The notes beneath the pieces were generated by a model. The model was not told the DNA's origin and did not search any database. It worked only from the letters and a program-made list of their open reading frames with translations. The position numbers and the translations under genes were made by a program. 64,000 nt of DNA from Anomaloglossus baeobatrachus (Eukaryota > Chordata > Amphibia > Anura > Aromobatidae), in contig NC_134359.1 in assembly GCF_048569485.1 (NCBI RefSeq), positions 151,860,933 through 151,924,932 on the forward strand. The letters run 5' to 3'. Every line of letters begins with the position of its first letter. The stretch's first letter is position 1. Shown in pieces: positions 12,163-24,990 of this stretch.

Positions 12163-13820
12163 TTAACCCCTTCATAACGGGCGATTTTACCATTTTTCTT
12201 TTTGCTCCCCTTCTTCTGAGAGCTATAACATTTTTTTTTTTCTCAATCTTACCATATAAGGGCTTATTTTTTGCGGGATGAGTTGCTCTTTTAAATTAAA
12301 CCATAAGTTTTACCATATAGTGTACTGGAAAATGTAAAAAAATTCCAACTGTGGAAAAATTGTAAAAAAAAGTGCGATTGCACAATTGTTTTGGGGGTAT
12401 TTTATTCATAGTGTTCACTATATGGTAAAACGAAATGTGTCACTGTGATCAGGTCGGTACGAGTCTGTAGACACCAAACATGTATAGGTTTACTGTTATC
12501 TAAGGGGTTAAAAAAAAATTCAGACCTTTGCCAAAAATTGGTGCACTTCTTGCACCATTTTCTGAAAAACGTAGCGTTCTCATTTTCCGGGATCTGGGGC
12601 TCGGTGATGGCTTATTTTTTGCGTTTCGAGCTGACATTTTTAATGGTATTTTTGCGCAGATGCTACTTTGTGATCGCCTATTATTGCATTTTGAGCAAAA
12701 TTTGTGGAAATTATAAACCAAAATTTTGTTGTTTGAAATTTTTTTGCTGCTACGCCGTTTATCGATCAGATTACTTGATTTTATATTTTGATACATTGGG
12801 CATTTCTGAAAGTGGCAATACGAAATATGTATGTTATTAATTTTTTAACCCTTTACTTTTCAATGTGGCGAATGGGGGGTGATTTGAACTTTTAGGTTTT
12901 TTTATTTTTTTTTTAACTTTTTTTAACTGTTTATTTTACTAGTCCCCCTAGGGGGCAATAAAGATCAGCAGTATGATCGCTAGTTCCTCTCTGTAGATCA
13001 CAGCTACACAGCTGAGATCTGCAGAAAGACTTTTCACTTGCGTACCGCTTCCGATGCGAGACCATCTGAAGCGATATGCTAATGACCCTCTGCTGTGAGC
13101 ATCAGCCGAGGGTCATGAAACTGTGATGCGATCTTGTGATCATATCACAGCTGCGGAAAAGAGGGAGGGAGCACTTTCTCCCATCTCCTCCGCTGTCTGT
13201 CTATGCGTATATCGCATGTTATACGACTGCAGTGCGATGTTTCACACGCTCCTATAGGCTTGTATGTGGGTCCGTGAGCTGAGACTCGCTGACAAATGCA
13301 GCATGCTGTGATTGCACCAAGAGCACGATTCGTGATGAGAAATAAAAGGCAAGAGGAAACTGCCCCATAGTTTTGCACTGATGCGAGTGCAATCCGATGT
13401 TTTATCAGATCGCACTCGCACATAGAAATCGCAAGTGGAAAAGAGCCCTTACTCTCACACACGGCAGTCTGCCAGGTGTAGGAGGAAGTGACTCATGATA
13501 GCTACAGGAGTCATCACATGACCCTGTGGTACCATGGCAAGCCTTGGCTCCACGTTATCACGTCACGTGACTTTCGATGGTGCCAGATAAGTTAATGTAT
13601 ACCGCGGCTGGGATGTACACCGCGCTGTGACATTTTGACAGCGCAGTGTAAGGGGTTAACAGGCACGGGATCCACTCGTGCCTGATAGCTGCACATGTCA
13701 GCTGTTGAAATCAGCTGACATGTGCGTGACTCACCGCTGGCTGCCCGCGACAGCCGTCAGTGAGTATACCGACATAAGGCAGTCACGTACCCAGTTCGTC
13801 CAATGTCGGTAAGAGGTTAA
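12163..13820. mobile_element. TTAA-flanked non-autonomous repeat, copy 2
   Basis: Bounded by TTAA at 12,163 and 13,817. It begins TTAACCCCTTCATAACGG and ends GGTAAGAGGTTAA. The interior parallels copy 1, with an added GC-richer 3' part. The open frames here are not conserved between copies and are not genes. Confidence 0.65.
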
Positions 13821-14280
13821 GTTTGCACAAATGTATGAAGTAATTTGAAAGCATTGAATAAATTTGTACAGAACGAGTTTCAATAATCTGATCTACATCA
13901 AAAATTTCGTAGTAAATAGTTTATGAAAATGTCATGGAATAAGAAAATTACAAGAAGTTCCATAATCCTCTCTTAAAATCTTACTTGAGCAAGGCCCACA
14001 GTACTGTCTTAAGTGCTTCAGACATCTGATTTGCGTTTGTAAGCGTTCATATTATTCCGTTAAAAAACCAGCAGTAGTCCTCCGTTAGCCCAGTGCAACA
14101 TACAGTGCAACAAATAGGAGGTGCCCAGCTTTTATCTTGATCTCAATTTGACAGTCAAAGTAATACTTGTAAGCAAGACACACTCGCTTTGTGAGATTCT
14201 TGTGCTGATCATGATTAGTGTATTTGCAACATATGTAGCAGAAATTGTTCAGATCATTAACACATTTCCATCTATCCATC
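13821..14280. other. Intron stretch, nothing recognised
   Basis: AT-rich, no motif and no repeat that I can match elsewhere in the window. Confidence 0.35.
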
Positions 14281-14794
14281 TCAACCACTTAGTGACTAGG
14301 CAAACATTTTTAAAGTCAGACATACAGTATGTCACCTTATGATGTAATAACTGGAATGCTTCATCACATCCCAGTTATTTTGAGACTGTTTTTTTGTGAT
14401 ACATTGTACTTGATTTTAATAGTAAATTTAAGTAGATATACAGTATTTTATATTTAATTATAAAAATATCATAAAATATTTTTTAAAATTTGCAATTTAC
14501 AACCTTTGAATGGTTATCACTTTAATGCAGATAGTCACACCACATAAAATAGTTAATAAATTACATTCCCCTCTCCCCCCATACACTAACACTCTATTAG
14601 TCATCTAGATGAGGTAGTCACTATTTACAGCAGCATCTAAGGGGTTAATTGGGCATGGTCAGCCATTGTGACTGATGTAGCAACATGTCCGCTACAGTGG
14701 ACAAGTGGACAGCCCACAACTGCTGCATTTTCACCCATTTGGAGATGCTATTCAGGTCAGTAAAAAGACGTATTGCTGGTAACTAAGGGGTTAA
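14281..14794. mobile_element. TTAA-type repeat, short copy 3
   Basis: Begins TCAACCACTTAGTGACTAGG and ends AACTAAGGGGTTAA. The block AAAATAGTTAATAAATTACATT is shared with copy 4 near 21,180, so it is a short, internally deleted relative of that element. Confidence 0.55.
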
Positions 14795-15136
14795 GATTAT
14801 AAACTGCTATAACTATAACAGATCCGATCTCTTTTACAAACTATGTCCAGCTTGCCTTATATACTTAAGCGGGCTTTACACACTGTGACATCGCTAGCAA
14901 TGTCGCGAACGATAGCACCTGCCCCCGTCTGTTGTGCTTCACGAGCAAATCGCTGCCCGTGGCGCACAACATCGCTAACAGCCGTCACACATACTTACCT
15001 GCTTAGCGACGTTGCTGTGGCTGACGAACCGCCTCCTTTCTAAGGGGGCGGTTCGTTCAGCGTCACAGCGCCGTCACTAAGCGGCTGCCCAATAGAAGCA
15101 GAGGGGCGTAGATGAGCGGACGGAACAAAACCAAAA

Positions 15137-15328
15137 GTTAGGTCAAATGATCCATCTATATAGATGGAAGATAGATCCAAAAAAAGAAACAATTAACTCA
15201 CCCATGTGGAAGGTCACTTCAGAAGGATTTTTAGTTGGAGTGTACCCCTACGCGTCTCGCAGACAGCTTCATGAGGTTGAGAAGATGTGGAGTGGTGCCA
15301 TCTATATAGATGGATCATTTGACCTAAC
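15137..15328. repeat. 31-bp inverted repeat around a hammerhead-like motif
   Basis: A 31-base arm ending in CCATCTATATAGATGG at 15,137-15,167 returns perfectly inverted at 15,298-15,328. It forms the left part of a fragment reaching to about 17,440, minus Tc1 B. That fragment ends with an AATAAAAAAGGAATTT-type tail and looks like a Penelope-like 3' end inserted in the MITE. Confidence 0.6.
15254..15275 (-). ncRNA. Hammerhead-ribozyme-like motif, decayed
   Basis: On the minus strand CTCATGA, then AGCTGTCTGC, then GAGACGCGTAG. One base differs from CTGATGA and one from GAAAC. The GACGCGTAG tail matches the other Penelope-linked copies. Confidence 0.4.
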
Positions 15329-15552
15329 GTTTCTGTTCCTTGTAGCCCTAGATTGATAACAAACTGGTCCTTTTATGATTACAACTAACCCCCTGTTGGA
15401 CTTTTATGCTTGACTGAGTCCCTTCCGCATGTCAGCACTTGCCATATACTTTGTGATATGTCACGCTATTATTTATAGGTCTACTTTCCTTGATTACTAT
15501 GTAGGTTATATTGTGCCAATTTTTCCTTGCCCTTGTTCTCCTGCATTATATA

Positions 15553-17205
15553 CAGTCAGGGCCAGAAATATTTGGACAGTGACACAAGTTTTGTTATTTT
15601 AGCTGTTTACAAAAACATGTTCAGAAATACAATTATATATATAATATGGGCTGAAAGTGCACACTCCCAGCTGCAATATGAGAGTTTTCACATCCAAATC
15701 GGAGAAAGGGTTTAGGAATCATAGCTCTGTAATGCATAGCCTCCTCTTTTTCAAGGGACCAAAAGTAATTGGACAAAGGACTCTAAGGGCTGCAATTAAC
15801 TCTGAAGGCGTCTCCCTCGTTAACCTGTAATCAATGAAGTAGTTAAAAGGTCTGGGGTTGATTACAGGTGTGTGGTTTTGCATTTGGAAGCTGTTGCTGT
15901 GACCAGACAACATGCGGTCTAAGGAACTCTCAATTAAGGTGAAGCAGAACATCCTGAGGCTGAAAAAAAAGAAAAAATCCATCAGAGAGATAGCAGACAT
16001 GCTTGGAGTAGCAAAATCAACAGTCGGGTACATTCTGAGAAAAAAGGAATTGACTGGTGAGCTTGGGAACTCAAAAAGGCCTGGGCATCCACGGATGACA
16101 ACAGTGGTGGATGATCGCCGCATACTTTCTTTGGTGAAGAAGAACCCGTTCACAACATCAACTGAAGTCCAGAACACTCTCAGTGAAGTAGGTGTATCTG
16201 TCTCTAAGTCAACAGTAAAGAGAAGACTCCATGAAAGTAAATACAAAGGGTTCACATCTAGATGCAAACCATTCATCAATTCCAAAAATAGACAGGCCAG
16301 AGTTAAATTTGCTGAAAAAACACCTCATGAAGCCAGCTCAGTTCTGGAAAAGTATTCTATGGACAGATGAGACAAAGATCAACCTGTACCAGAATGATGG
16401 GAAGAAAAAAGTTTGGAGAAGAAAGGGAACGGCACATGATCCAAGGCACACCACATCCTCTGTAAAACATGGTGGAGGCAACGTGATGGCATGGGCATGC
16501 ATGGCTTTCAATGGCACTGGGTCACTTGTGTTTATTGATGACATAACAGCAGACAAGAGTAGCTGGATGAATTCTGAAGTGTACAGGGATATACTTTCAG
16601 CCCAGATTCAGCCAAATGCCGCAAAGTTGATCGGACGGCGCTTCATAGTACAGATGGACAATGACCCCAAGCATACAGCCAATGCTACCCAGGAGTTCAT
16701 GAGTGCAAAAAAGTGGAACATTCTGCAATGGCCAAGTCAATCACCAGATCTTAACCCAATTGAGCATGCATTTCACTTGCTCAAATCCAGACTTAAGACG
16801 GAAAGACCCACAAACAAGCAAGACCTGAAGGCTGCGGCTGTAAAGGCCTGGCAAAGCATTAAGAAGGAGGAAACCCAGCGTTTGGTGATGTCCATGGGTT
16901 CCAGACTTAAGGCAGTGATTGCCTCCAAAGGATTCGCAACAAAATATTGAAAATAAAAATATTTTGTTTGGGTTTGGTTTATTTGTCCAATTACTTTTGA
17001 CCTCCTAAAATGTGGAGTGTTTGTAAAGAAATGTGTACAATTCCTACAATTTCTATCAGATATTTTTGTTCAAACCTTCAAATTAAACGTTACAATCTGC
17101 ACTTGAATTCTGTTGTAGAGGTTTCATTTCAAATCCAATGTGGTGGCATGCAGAGCCCAACTCGCGAAAATTGTGTCACTGTCCAAATATTTCTGGACCT
17201 AACTG
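15553..17205 (+). mobile_element. Tc1-like transposon B, nearly intact
   Basis: Flanked by TA (15,551-15,552 and 17,206-17,207). The ends begin CAGTCAGGGCCAGAAATATT and mirror as AATATTTCTGGACCTAACTG. It is 1,653 bp long with one transposase on the plus strand. It is a different Tc1 lineage from A: the terminal sequence and protein are clearly distinct. Confidence 0.95.
15912..16950 (+). pseudogene. Tc1 transposase B, single frameshift
   Basis: Tc1-family transposase starting MRSKELSIKVKQ at 15,912 and ending FATKY with TGA at 16,950. The helix-turn-helix region carries KSIREIADMLGVAKSTVG, followed by a KRPGHPR linker. The catalytic residues are present: D in WTDETKINLY, D in QMDNDPKH, E in SPDLNPIEHAF. 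The frame changes once, at a run of six A at 16,315-16,320. Removing one A would keep the family pattern (AEKHLMKPAQFW), so a one-base slip in the homopolymer is the simplest explanation. No internal stop is seen on either side. Confidence 0.9.
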
Positions 17206-17905
17206 TATGTATTGCTATACTGTATCCTTATCTGACATCCCAATCCTCTATACTTAATAAAAAAGGAATTTTTTATATGCAACCAATAGGTATTGGGTGG
17301 TATTAATTATGTTGATACATACTCTTGGCACACAAAGTCCTATCCTCCTTCGTTTTCTCTTCTACATTGTAAGGACGTGCTGGATCGGCCTTCAGACAGT
17401 CGCATCAGTGGTTCCACAAGTGCGGTCTTCTTTTTTGTTAATAATTGGGAATAGAACGACGTGTCAACGATCAAAGATTAGGTGAGTAATTTTGATCGTT
17501 AACGGTCGTTCATGCATTTCACATGCAATGACGTCGCTAACGAGGCCGGATGTGCATCACGAATTCCGTGACTCCAACGACATCTCGTTAGTGATGTTGT
17601 TGCGTGTAAAGCCTGCTTTACTGCTGACATCAGCCAATAGACCCATTTGAGTGAGTCCGGACAGGTCCAGGTATGTCCGCAGGAATATTTACAATATAAT
17701 TTAATGCATTAATATTATGAGTGAATATAGGCTTTGCATGTATAACTTAAAATCTAGACATGCCAGACAAAGTCAGTGTTCATATTTGGAATCAGCGCAT
17801 TCAACTAGTAGTATAAATAACATTTTTTTCTCTCCGTAGCAAAATCATTGTTGCGCAGACCTGAGGCATGAGGTAGGGCCAGGATAACAGACAGGGAGAA
17901 GACTA

Positions 17906-20095
17906 GAGATGAGCCACTCCCCTAGTTTTCGAGTTCGGTTCGTCGAACGGCGGGTGTGTTCGACGAACACCTTCGAACCCCATTGAAAACAATGGCAGGC
18001 AAACACAAACACATACAAACACATAGAAAACACAAAAAAAAGGTTCAGCTTACCAGCGTAGAAGCCACAGGACAAATCAGGAGGTGCACGGATCGATCCA
18101 GATGAGCCAGTTCTGGTATGAAGTACGTATACACAGAGTAAACTCCTTCTACGGTGTCCAAAAGTGAAACTACTCAGAAGTCCTTATAGGGCAAGGACAT
18201 GTGACATACACAGCCAATGACACATGCCCTTGCTTGTGTGTGATTGGCCTGCACCGCCCCACTGTACGCGCGGTTAGGAAAAAAAAATGAAGATCGTCAT
18301 TATTTCAGGAACCCCCGCCCCCTCCGCACACTATACACTGAATTTGGATATTATTATTAACATTGTGCACATTGCGTAGTGTCCATAATTCTACATACAT
18401 AATTCTGCAGCGATTTGGCACCACATGTGAATGTATTGTGACTGCAGAATTGATGCAGAATGTATGCGCGCTGGATGCTTGCTCTGCCTTTCAGCTCGGC
18501 TCCATGCCCGCTGACAGCAGACACAGACAGTCGCGCGATGAGAATGAACTCGGATGAACTTCACCCGACTTCATTGTCATCCTGGGACTCTGTCTGTGTC
18601 GCAGCCTGATTTGCGGTCACCGGTGAAGGACACACCAGTGACAGCAAATCACCTGAGTGACTGAAGTGAGCCGCGATCAGCGCTGCCGTCACTGCTGTTA
18701 CCGGCCTCCATCTTCTCCGCACACAACGCCCCCGTCATCCCCGCACACACTGACCTCCGTCATCCCCGCACACACTGACCTCCGTCATCCCCGCACACAC
18801 TGACCTCCATCATCCCCGCACACAACGCCCCCTTCATCCCCGCACACACCGGCCTCCATCATCCCCGCACACCAACCCCCCGTCATCCCTGCACACACCG
18901 GCCTCCATCATCCCCGCACACACCGGCCTCCATCATCCCTGCACACAACGCCACCGTCATCCCCGCACACTCTGGCCCCAGTCATACCGGCACACACCGG
19001 CCCCCGTCATCCCCGCACACACCGGCCTGCGTCATGCCCACACACACCGGCCCCCGTCATCCCCGCACACACTGGCCCCCATCATCCCCGCACACAGGCC
19101 TCCATCATCACCGCACACATGCAAGCACTACTGCCCCCATCATCCCCGCACACACCGGCACTACCTGAGTGAAGTATCCGGTGACAGCGTGGCTCACTTC
19201 AGTTGCTGCGTGGAGCTGACACAGAGCGGTCGTGTTCTACGGCGCTCTCTGTCAGCTTCATGTAGCAGAGCTGAAAGCGTTGTGTGGATTACTTCGGACC
19301 TGGATGGGTGTTTGGGGATTAATATTGTGGTAAATGAGGGGTTTTTTTTGTCTTTTATTCCAAATAAAGGATTTTTCGTTGTGTGTGTTTATTTACTTTC
19401 ACTACAAATTAATCATGGAAGGTATCTTGGGGAGACGCCTGCCATGATTAACCTAGGACTTAGTGGCAGCTATAAGCTGCCATTTAACTCCTTATTACCC
19501 CAATTGCCACCACACCAGGGCAATTCGGGATGAGCCGGGTAGAGTCCCAGGACTGTCGCATCTAATGGATGCGGCAATTACGGGCGGCTGCTGGCTGATA
19601 TTGTTAGGGTGGTGGGCTCCCCATAACGTGGCGCTCCCCATCCTGACAATACCAACCTCCAGCCGTGTGGCTTTATCTTGGTTGGTATCAAAATTGGGGG
19701 GACTGCAGTTTTTTTAATTGTGATTGGCTGCAGTGAGACAGCTGTCACTCAGAGTAGGGGCGTGTCTGACTGCAACCAATCATGGGCGCCAGTGGGCGGG
19801 GAAAGCAGGAAATACGAGATGGAATAATGAGCGGCAGCCATTTTCAAAAGAGGAAAAGCTGCCAGAGCTTTGTTACAGCCGTGTAGCTGATCGGTGTGTA
19901 GGAAAGAGAGAGGGATTGTGCTGGGGACGCATGACGCATGCAAATGCGCAACATGCGCACATAGCCTTACTGTGAAAAGCCACGCTTTTGTTGATCGAAC
20001 CATTATCGAACGTTAACGCGAAGCAAATCGAACATCGCCCAAAACGACTCGAATATGAAATTGGCGAACGGTTCGATTCGAACACCGCTCATCTC
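17906..20095. mobile_element. TA-flanked element with GAGATGAGC ends
   Basis: Ends are GAGATGAGC and GCTCATCTC with TA on each side (17,904-17,905 and 20,096-20,097). Next to the ends are TTCG-rich arms: GTTCGGTTCGTCGAACGG on the left and GGTTCGATTCGAAC on the right. There is no transposase. Its middle part (19.3-19.7 kb) resembles blocks near 7.4-7.7, 23.5-24.1 and 63.0-63.3 kb, so it belongs to a family with at least four members here. Confidence 0.7.
18715..19160 (+). repeat. 25-bp minisatellite
   Basis: Tandem units of the type CCGCACACACTGACCTCCGTCATCC, with CTGACC/CCGGCC and GTC/ATC variants, lie inside the GAGATGAGC element. There are roughly 18 units, and point variants accumulate along the array. 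Confidence 0.85.
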
Positions 20096-20605
20096 TAGAG
20101 AAAACCCTGTACTCTCAGGCCCTGTGCACTGAAATCGAATTAACAGAAAACTTCAAATAGTGATTAAAGAAGAAAAAGAAAAGTGGATTTCTTCACCTAA
20201 CGTATCAATTTAATCTGTACTATGCGCTAATGCAGTCAGGTCTTTACTTCATAATACAAAATTGTGCTTAGTTTCTCTTTAAACGTGTACTCAGGGGAGA
20301 CAAAAATAATTTTAATGGCCATGCCCTCATACACTCTAAAGATAACATCCATAGTGCTGTTTGTTATCCTCATTGTACCTGTTATTCAGTGTAAGGGTTT
20401 TCTCACATTAGTGATTAATTCGGACAAGTCCAATGCGGGAAAATATCACATTGCAGTAGGACCAATGTTAATCAATGATGCGGATCAGGTCTTCTATTTT
20501 TTTCTAAGGCTAATTCAACAATAACAAAAAAAATGTAAAAAAAAAAATTGCAGCATGCTGTGATTGCCACGGTGTCTCGGATCACACACACCTACACAAG
20601 TCTAT

Positions 20606-20640
<35 letters not shown>

Positions 20641-20897
20641 AGAAACGTCAAACTGCACTCACAGCAGAGTCTGAGTGAAGCGTCATCAGCAGATCACATC
20701 CAATGCTCTAGCATCAGATGCTATACGCTGAGAGGTTACATCACACATCAGAAGTTATGGCCTGCTACTTGCTACCAGCCCCCTGAAATCTGCTTTCCTG
20801 CAGTCCAAGAACAGGGTATCTGGCCACTCTCCTCCCCAGGTACTGTGAAGAAGGGAAACAGAACTATGGATTGTTTACAGTTTATGAAGGTATCCCT
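20096..20897. other. Intron stretch with a GT microsatellite
   Basis: A perfect (GT) run lies at about 20,608-20,638. A GCAGCATGCTGTGATTGC block near 20,550 also occurs near 13,299. No gene seen. Confidence 0.45.
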
Positions 20898-23800
20898 TTA
20901 ACCCCTTAGCGACGGAGCTAGTTTTCACCTTAATGACCAGACCAAATTTTGCAATTCTGACCAGTGTCACTTCATGAGGTTATAGCTCTGGAACGATTCA
21001 ACGGATCTGAGTGATTCTGAGAATGTTTTTTGTGACATATTGGACTTCATGTTAGTACCAAATGTTGGTCAATATTTTAGGCGTTTATTTATGAAAAAAA
21101 ATAAATTTTGACAAATTTTGAAAATGTATCAATTTTTAACTTTTGAATTTTTATACCGTTAAACCACAGAGTTCTGTGTCACAAAATAGTTAATAAATAA
21201 CATTTCCCACATGTCTATTTTACATCAGCACAATTTTGGAAACAAAATTTTTTTTGTTAGGAAGTTAGAAAAGTTCAAAGTTTATCAGCAATTTCTCATT
21301 TTTTCATCAAAATTTACAAACCATTTTTTTAGGGACTGCATCACATTTGAAGTGACTTTGAGAGGCCTAGGTGAAAGAAAATACCCAAAAGTGACACCAT
21401 TCTAAAAACTGCACCCCCCAAAGTACTCAAAACCACATCCAAGAGGTTTATTAACCCTTCAGGTGCTTCACAGAAACTAAAGCAATGTGGAATGAAAAAA
21501 AGCAAAAAATAAAATTTTACCTAAAATGTTGGCTCTACCCTAAATGTATTCACTTTTAGAAGAAATAACACAACAAAATGGACCCCAAAACTTGTTACCC
21601 ACTTTCCTATGAACGCGCCGATACCCCACATGTGGTCAGAAACCTTTGTTTGGACAAATGGGAGGGCTCGGAACAGAAGGAGCAATATTTGAATTTTGGA
21701 AAGCAAATTTGGCTGAAATAGATTGTGGGTACCATGTTGCATTTACATGTCCACTAAGGGAGCTAAACGGCAAAAACCCCTCACAAATGATGCCATTTCG
21801 GAAACTAGACCTCTCAAGGCTTCTATCTAGGGGTATAGTGAGCATTTTGGACCCACAGGTACTTCACAGATTTTGATAACGTTACGTTGTCATGTTCAAA
21901 ATTTTCATTTTTTTTCCTCAAAAATGTTGCTTTAGCATCAGTTTTCTCACTTTTTCAAGAGGTAATTCCAAGAATTTGACCCAAACGTTTGTTACCCACT
22001 TTTTTATGAGCACGGTGATACCTCACATGTGGTCTGAAACCTTTGTTTGGAGAAATGGGAGGGCTTGGAACAGAAGGAGCAATATTTGAATTTTGGAAAT
22101 GAAATTTGGCTGAAAAAAATTGCGGGCACTATGTCACATATGGAGGACCCCTAAGGTATGTAAACAGCAAAAAAAAAAAAACACAAGTGACCCCATATTG
22201 GAAACTAGGCCCTTCAAGGAATTTATCTAGATGTTTGGTGAGTACCCTGAACCCCCAGGTGCTTCGCATACGTTTATAATGTTGAGCTATGAAAATAAAA
22301 AAAAATACATTTTTACCACAAAATTGTTACTTCAACCAGATAGCTTTTTTTTCACAAGGGTAACAGGAAAAAAAATCAATTTATTGTGCAATTTCTCCTG
22401 AGTTTGGTGATATCTTGTATGTGGTGGAAATCAACTGTTTGGGTGCACAGCAGGGCTCGGAAGGAAAAAAGTGCCATTTGACTGAACAATTGGCTGGAAT
22501 AATTAGCGGACGCTATGTCGCATTTGGAAAGCTCCTAAGGTGCCTAAACAGTAGAGGTCCCCCACACTGACCCCATTCTGGAAACAAGACACCTTAAGGC
22601 TTTTATCTAGGTGTATAGTGAGCATTTTGAATCCACAAGTACTTCACAGAATTTGATAAGCTTAGGTTGCCATATTGAAAATGTTCATTTTTTTCACAAA
22701 AATGTTAATTTAGCATAAAATTTCTCACTTTTTCAAGAGGCAACAACAAAACGTGGACCCCACAAGATGTTATCCAATTTCTTGTGAGCGCAGGGATACC
22801 CCACATGTGGCCAAAAACCTCTGTTTGGATAAATGGGAGGGCTTGGAATGGAAGGAGCACCATTTGAATTTTGGAAAAGTTGAAATAAATTGCGCGCTCC
22901 ATGTCACATTAGCAGGGCCCCTTGGGTACCTATACATCAGAAACCCCCACAAGTGACCTCATTTTGGAAACTGGACCCCTCAAGGATTTTATTCAGGAGC
23001 ATAGTAAGCATTTTGAATCAACAGGTACTTCACAAAAATGTTGCTGTAGCAACAAATTTCTCACTGTTAGGGTACGTGGTCATGATCCGGTGTCTAGTAC
23101 ACAGTGTAAGCCTTCCTGCAGAGATGTGAGTGTTGTCCATGGGAGAATGCAGCTGCCCATGCCCACGATTTGGGTTCAGGCTGCTGTGGACTTTAGCTCT
23201 ATTCTACCTGCAGAGAACACTCTTGTCTCCGCAGCATAAATTGAAATGCTGAGGCTCGGGAAGCCACGCCACAGGTTGGTTTATGCTGCGGAGAAAAAAA
23301 GCACATTGGGCATTGGATTTCTAAAAATCCTTCCACTGTGCTTCTACTGCACAACGCAGCGTTATGGATGCAGGGAAAACACTCTGCATCCAAAACGCTG
23401 CAAACCCTGATTGTGGGCACACAACGTAAAATGCTACAATGGATGAATGGATAGATGTTAAACAAATATAACGTCCCACCCCCCAGCCTATTCTAAGCTG
23501 GAGCCCTTTAGTGCCTTTCATGTGGCACTAAAGGGTGCCTAGCCTTGTATTTAGCCCAAAAAAATAGATAATTGAAATAAATGACGTAGGGTCCCCCCTA
23601 TTTTTGACAGCCAGCTAGGGTAAAGCAGACAGCTGAGCCTGCAAACCACAGCTGACAGCTTCATCTTGGCTGGTGATCAATTTCGAGGGCTCCCTGAGCT
23701 GATTTTTTTTTAAATTATTTATAAATAAATAATTAAAAAACAAACAAACATGGGGTCCCCCCAAATTAGATCACCAGCCAAGGTGAAGCTGACAGCTGGG

Positions 23801-24990
23801 GTCTGGTATTCTCAGGGTGGGAAGAGCCATGGTTATTGGACTCTTCCCAGCTTAAAAATAGCAGGCAGCAGCCACCCCAGAAGTGGCACATCCATTAGAT
23901 GTGCAAATCCTGGCGCTTCGCCCAACTCATCCCGTTGCCCTGGTGTGGTGGAAAATGGGGTAATATATGGGGTTGATACCAGATGTGTAATGTCACCTGG
24001 CATCAAGCCCAGCAGTTAGTGATGTCACGACGTCTATCTGATACCCGACATAACTAATTAACAGTAATATAAAAAAATTAACAAAAAAAAAAATTATTTG
24101 TAAACATTCCCCAAAACATTCCCTCTTTCACCAATTTATTGAAAAGAAAAAAAAAATCGGATCCCCAGTAATCCATTTTGGAGGTCCCACGACGATTCTG
24201 GACCTTCTAGAATATGGGGGCACGTTCAGGGAACGTATCCCCCATTTTCTAGGAGTGCAGACCCTCCATTTGAGGAGAGTGGGTGCAAAGAATCTGCACC
24301 CACACTGCCCGGGTAACAGCAGCAGAGTGCGAGCAGCCAGCGCAGCTCTCTGAACACAGGAAGCTGAGCTGTCAGCTGCTCTGCACATGTGACCAGCGTG
24401 CACTGTGAGGGAGGAGGGGGCCACGGGGGATCAGCGCTGCAACAGGTAAGGGGGTCACCGGAGGACACCGGGGGGGGAATAGGGGGTGACCTGGTAGGGC
24501 CTGGGGAGCAGTTTTCTGTCACATGTGTCATGGAACATGCGACAGAAATCAGAGGAAAATGGTAAATGCGGCTGGCGCGCTGCTGTGCGCGCGGCCATCT
24601 TGGATTTTCGGGAGGGGATTGGGGGTCAGGGGGGCACTTTGGCGACACCGGGGGACCGGAGGGGGCCGGGGAGGAGATTTATCTCCCATCTGGCATGTTT
24701 GATCATGCCAAGTGTGAGATAAATCATTTTTTACCGGCACTGTTATTTACTATAACGTGATCATCGGTATACGGTGTATACCGGTGATCACATGACTGGG
24801 GACCGGAAAAACCAGTCTGAATCATGATCTCCAGGGTCTCAGCTACCCACGGTAGCTGAAACCCCGGAGATTTTGTGACGCTGGGGGGCGCTATTCACTT
24901 ATTTCTTCCTGCTATTTTAAAACGGCAGATCAGAATAAGTACCCTTTTTTGCTGTCGTTTTAATACAACAGGCGGTCGTAATGGGGTTAA
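20898..24990. mobile_element. TTAA-flanked repeat, large copy 4
   Basis: Bounded by TTAACCCCTTAGCGACGG at 20,898 and GGTCGTAATGGGGTTAA ending at 24,990. It contains a ~390-bp tandem array (21.4-23.05 kb). Around 23.46-24.12 kb, in opposite orientation, is a module similar to the middle of the GAGATGAGC elements. No transposase frame is seen. It may be one long non-autonomous element or two nested ones. Confidence 0.55.
21400..23060 (+). repeat. About four tandem units of ~390 bp
   Basis: The marker CAGGTRCTTCACAGA recurs near 21,459, 21,856, 22,256, 22,636 and 23,022, a spacing of about 380-400 bp. Each unit also has CCCCACATGTGG and AAATGGGAGGGCT-type blocks. Units are well diverged from one another, so the array is old. 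Confidence 0.8.

Larger units (their letters stand above)
14868..17617. mobile_element. Harbinger-type MITE (copy a), split by later insertions
   Basis: The ends are AGCGGGCTTTACAC and GTGTAAAGCCTGCT, flanked by TTA on both sides. A three-base TTA/TAA duplication is typical of PIF/Harbinger elements. Its GC-rich interior is present only as a left part (to about 15,130) and a right part (from about 17,450). The middle is occupied by a Penelope-like fragment that in turn holds Tc1 B. Copies b (28,110) and c (57,518) are unsplit. Confidence 0.75.

Noticed and set aside
9856-12840. Frames of about 100-131 codons present in two similar copies
   Set aside because: They lie in TTAA-flanked non-coding repeats, and the frames are not kept between the two copies.
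18715-19160. Regular ~25-bp repeats resembling a CRISPR array
   Set aside because: Units are directly adjacent with no unique spacers, and the context is a vertebrate intron; it is a minisatellite.
23750-24740. GC-rich frames rich in Pro, Gly and Arg
   Set aside because: Found on both strands in overlapping frames within a repeat shared with three other loci; no domain recognised.
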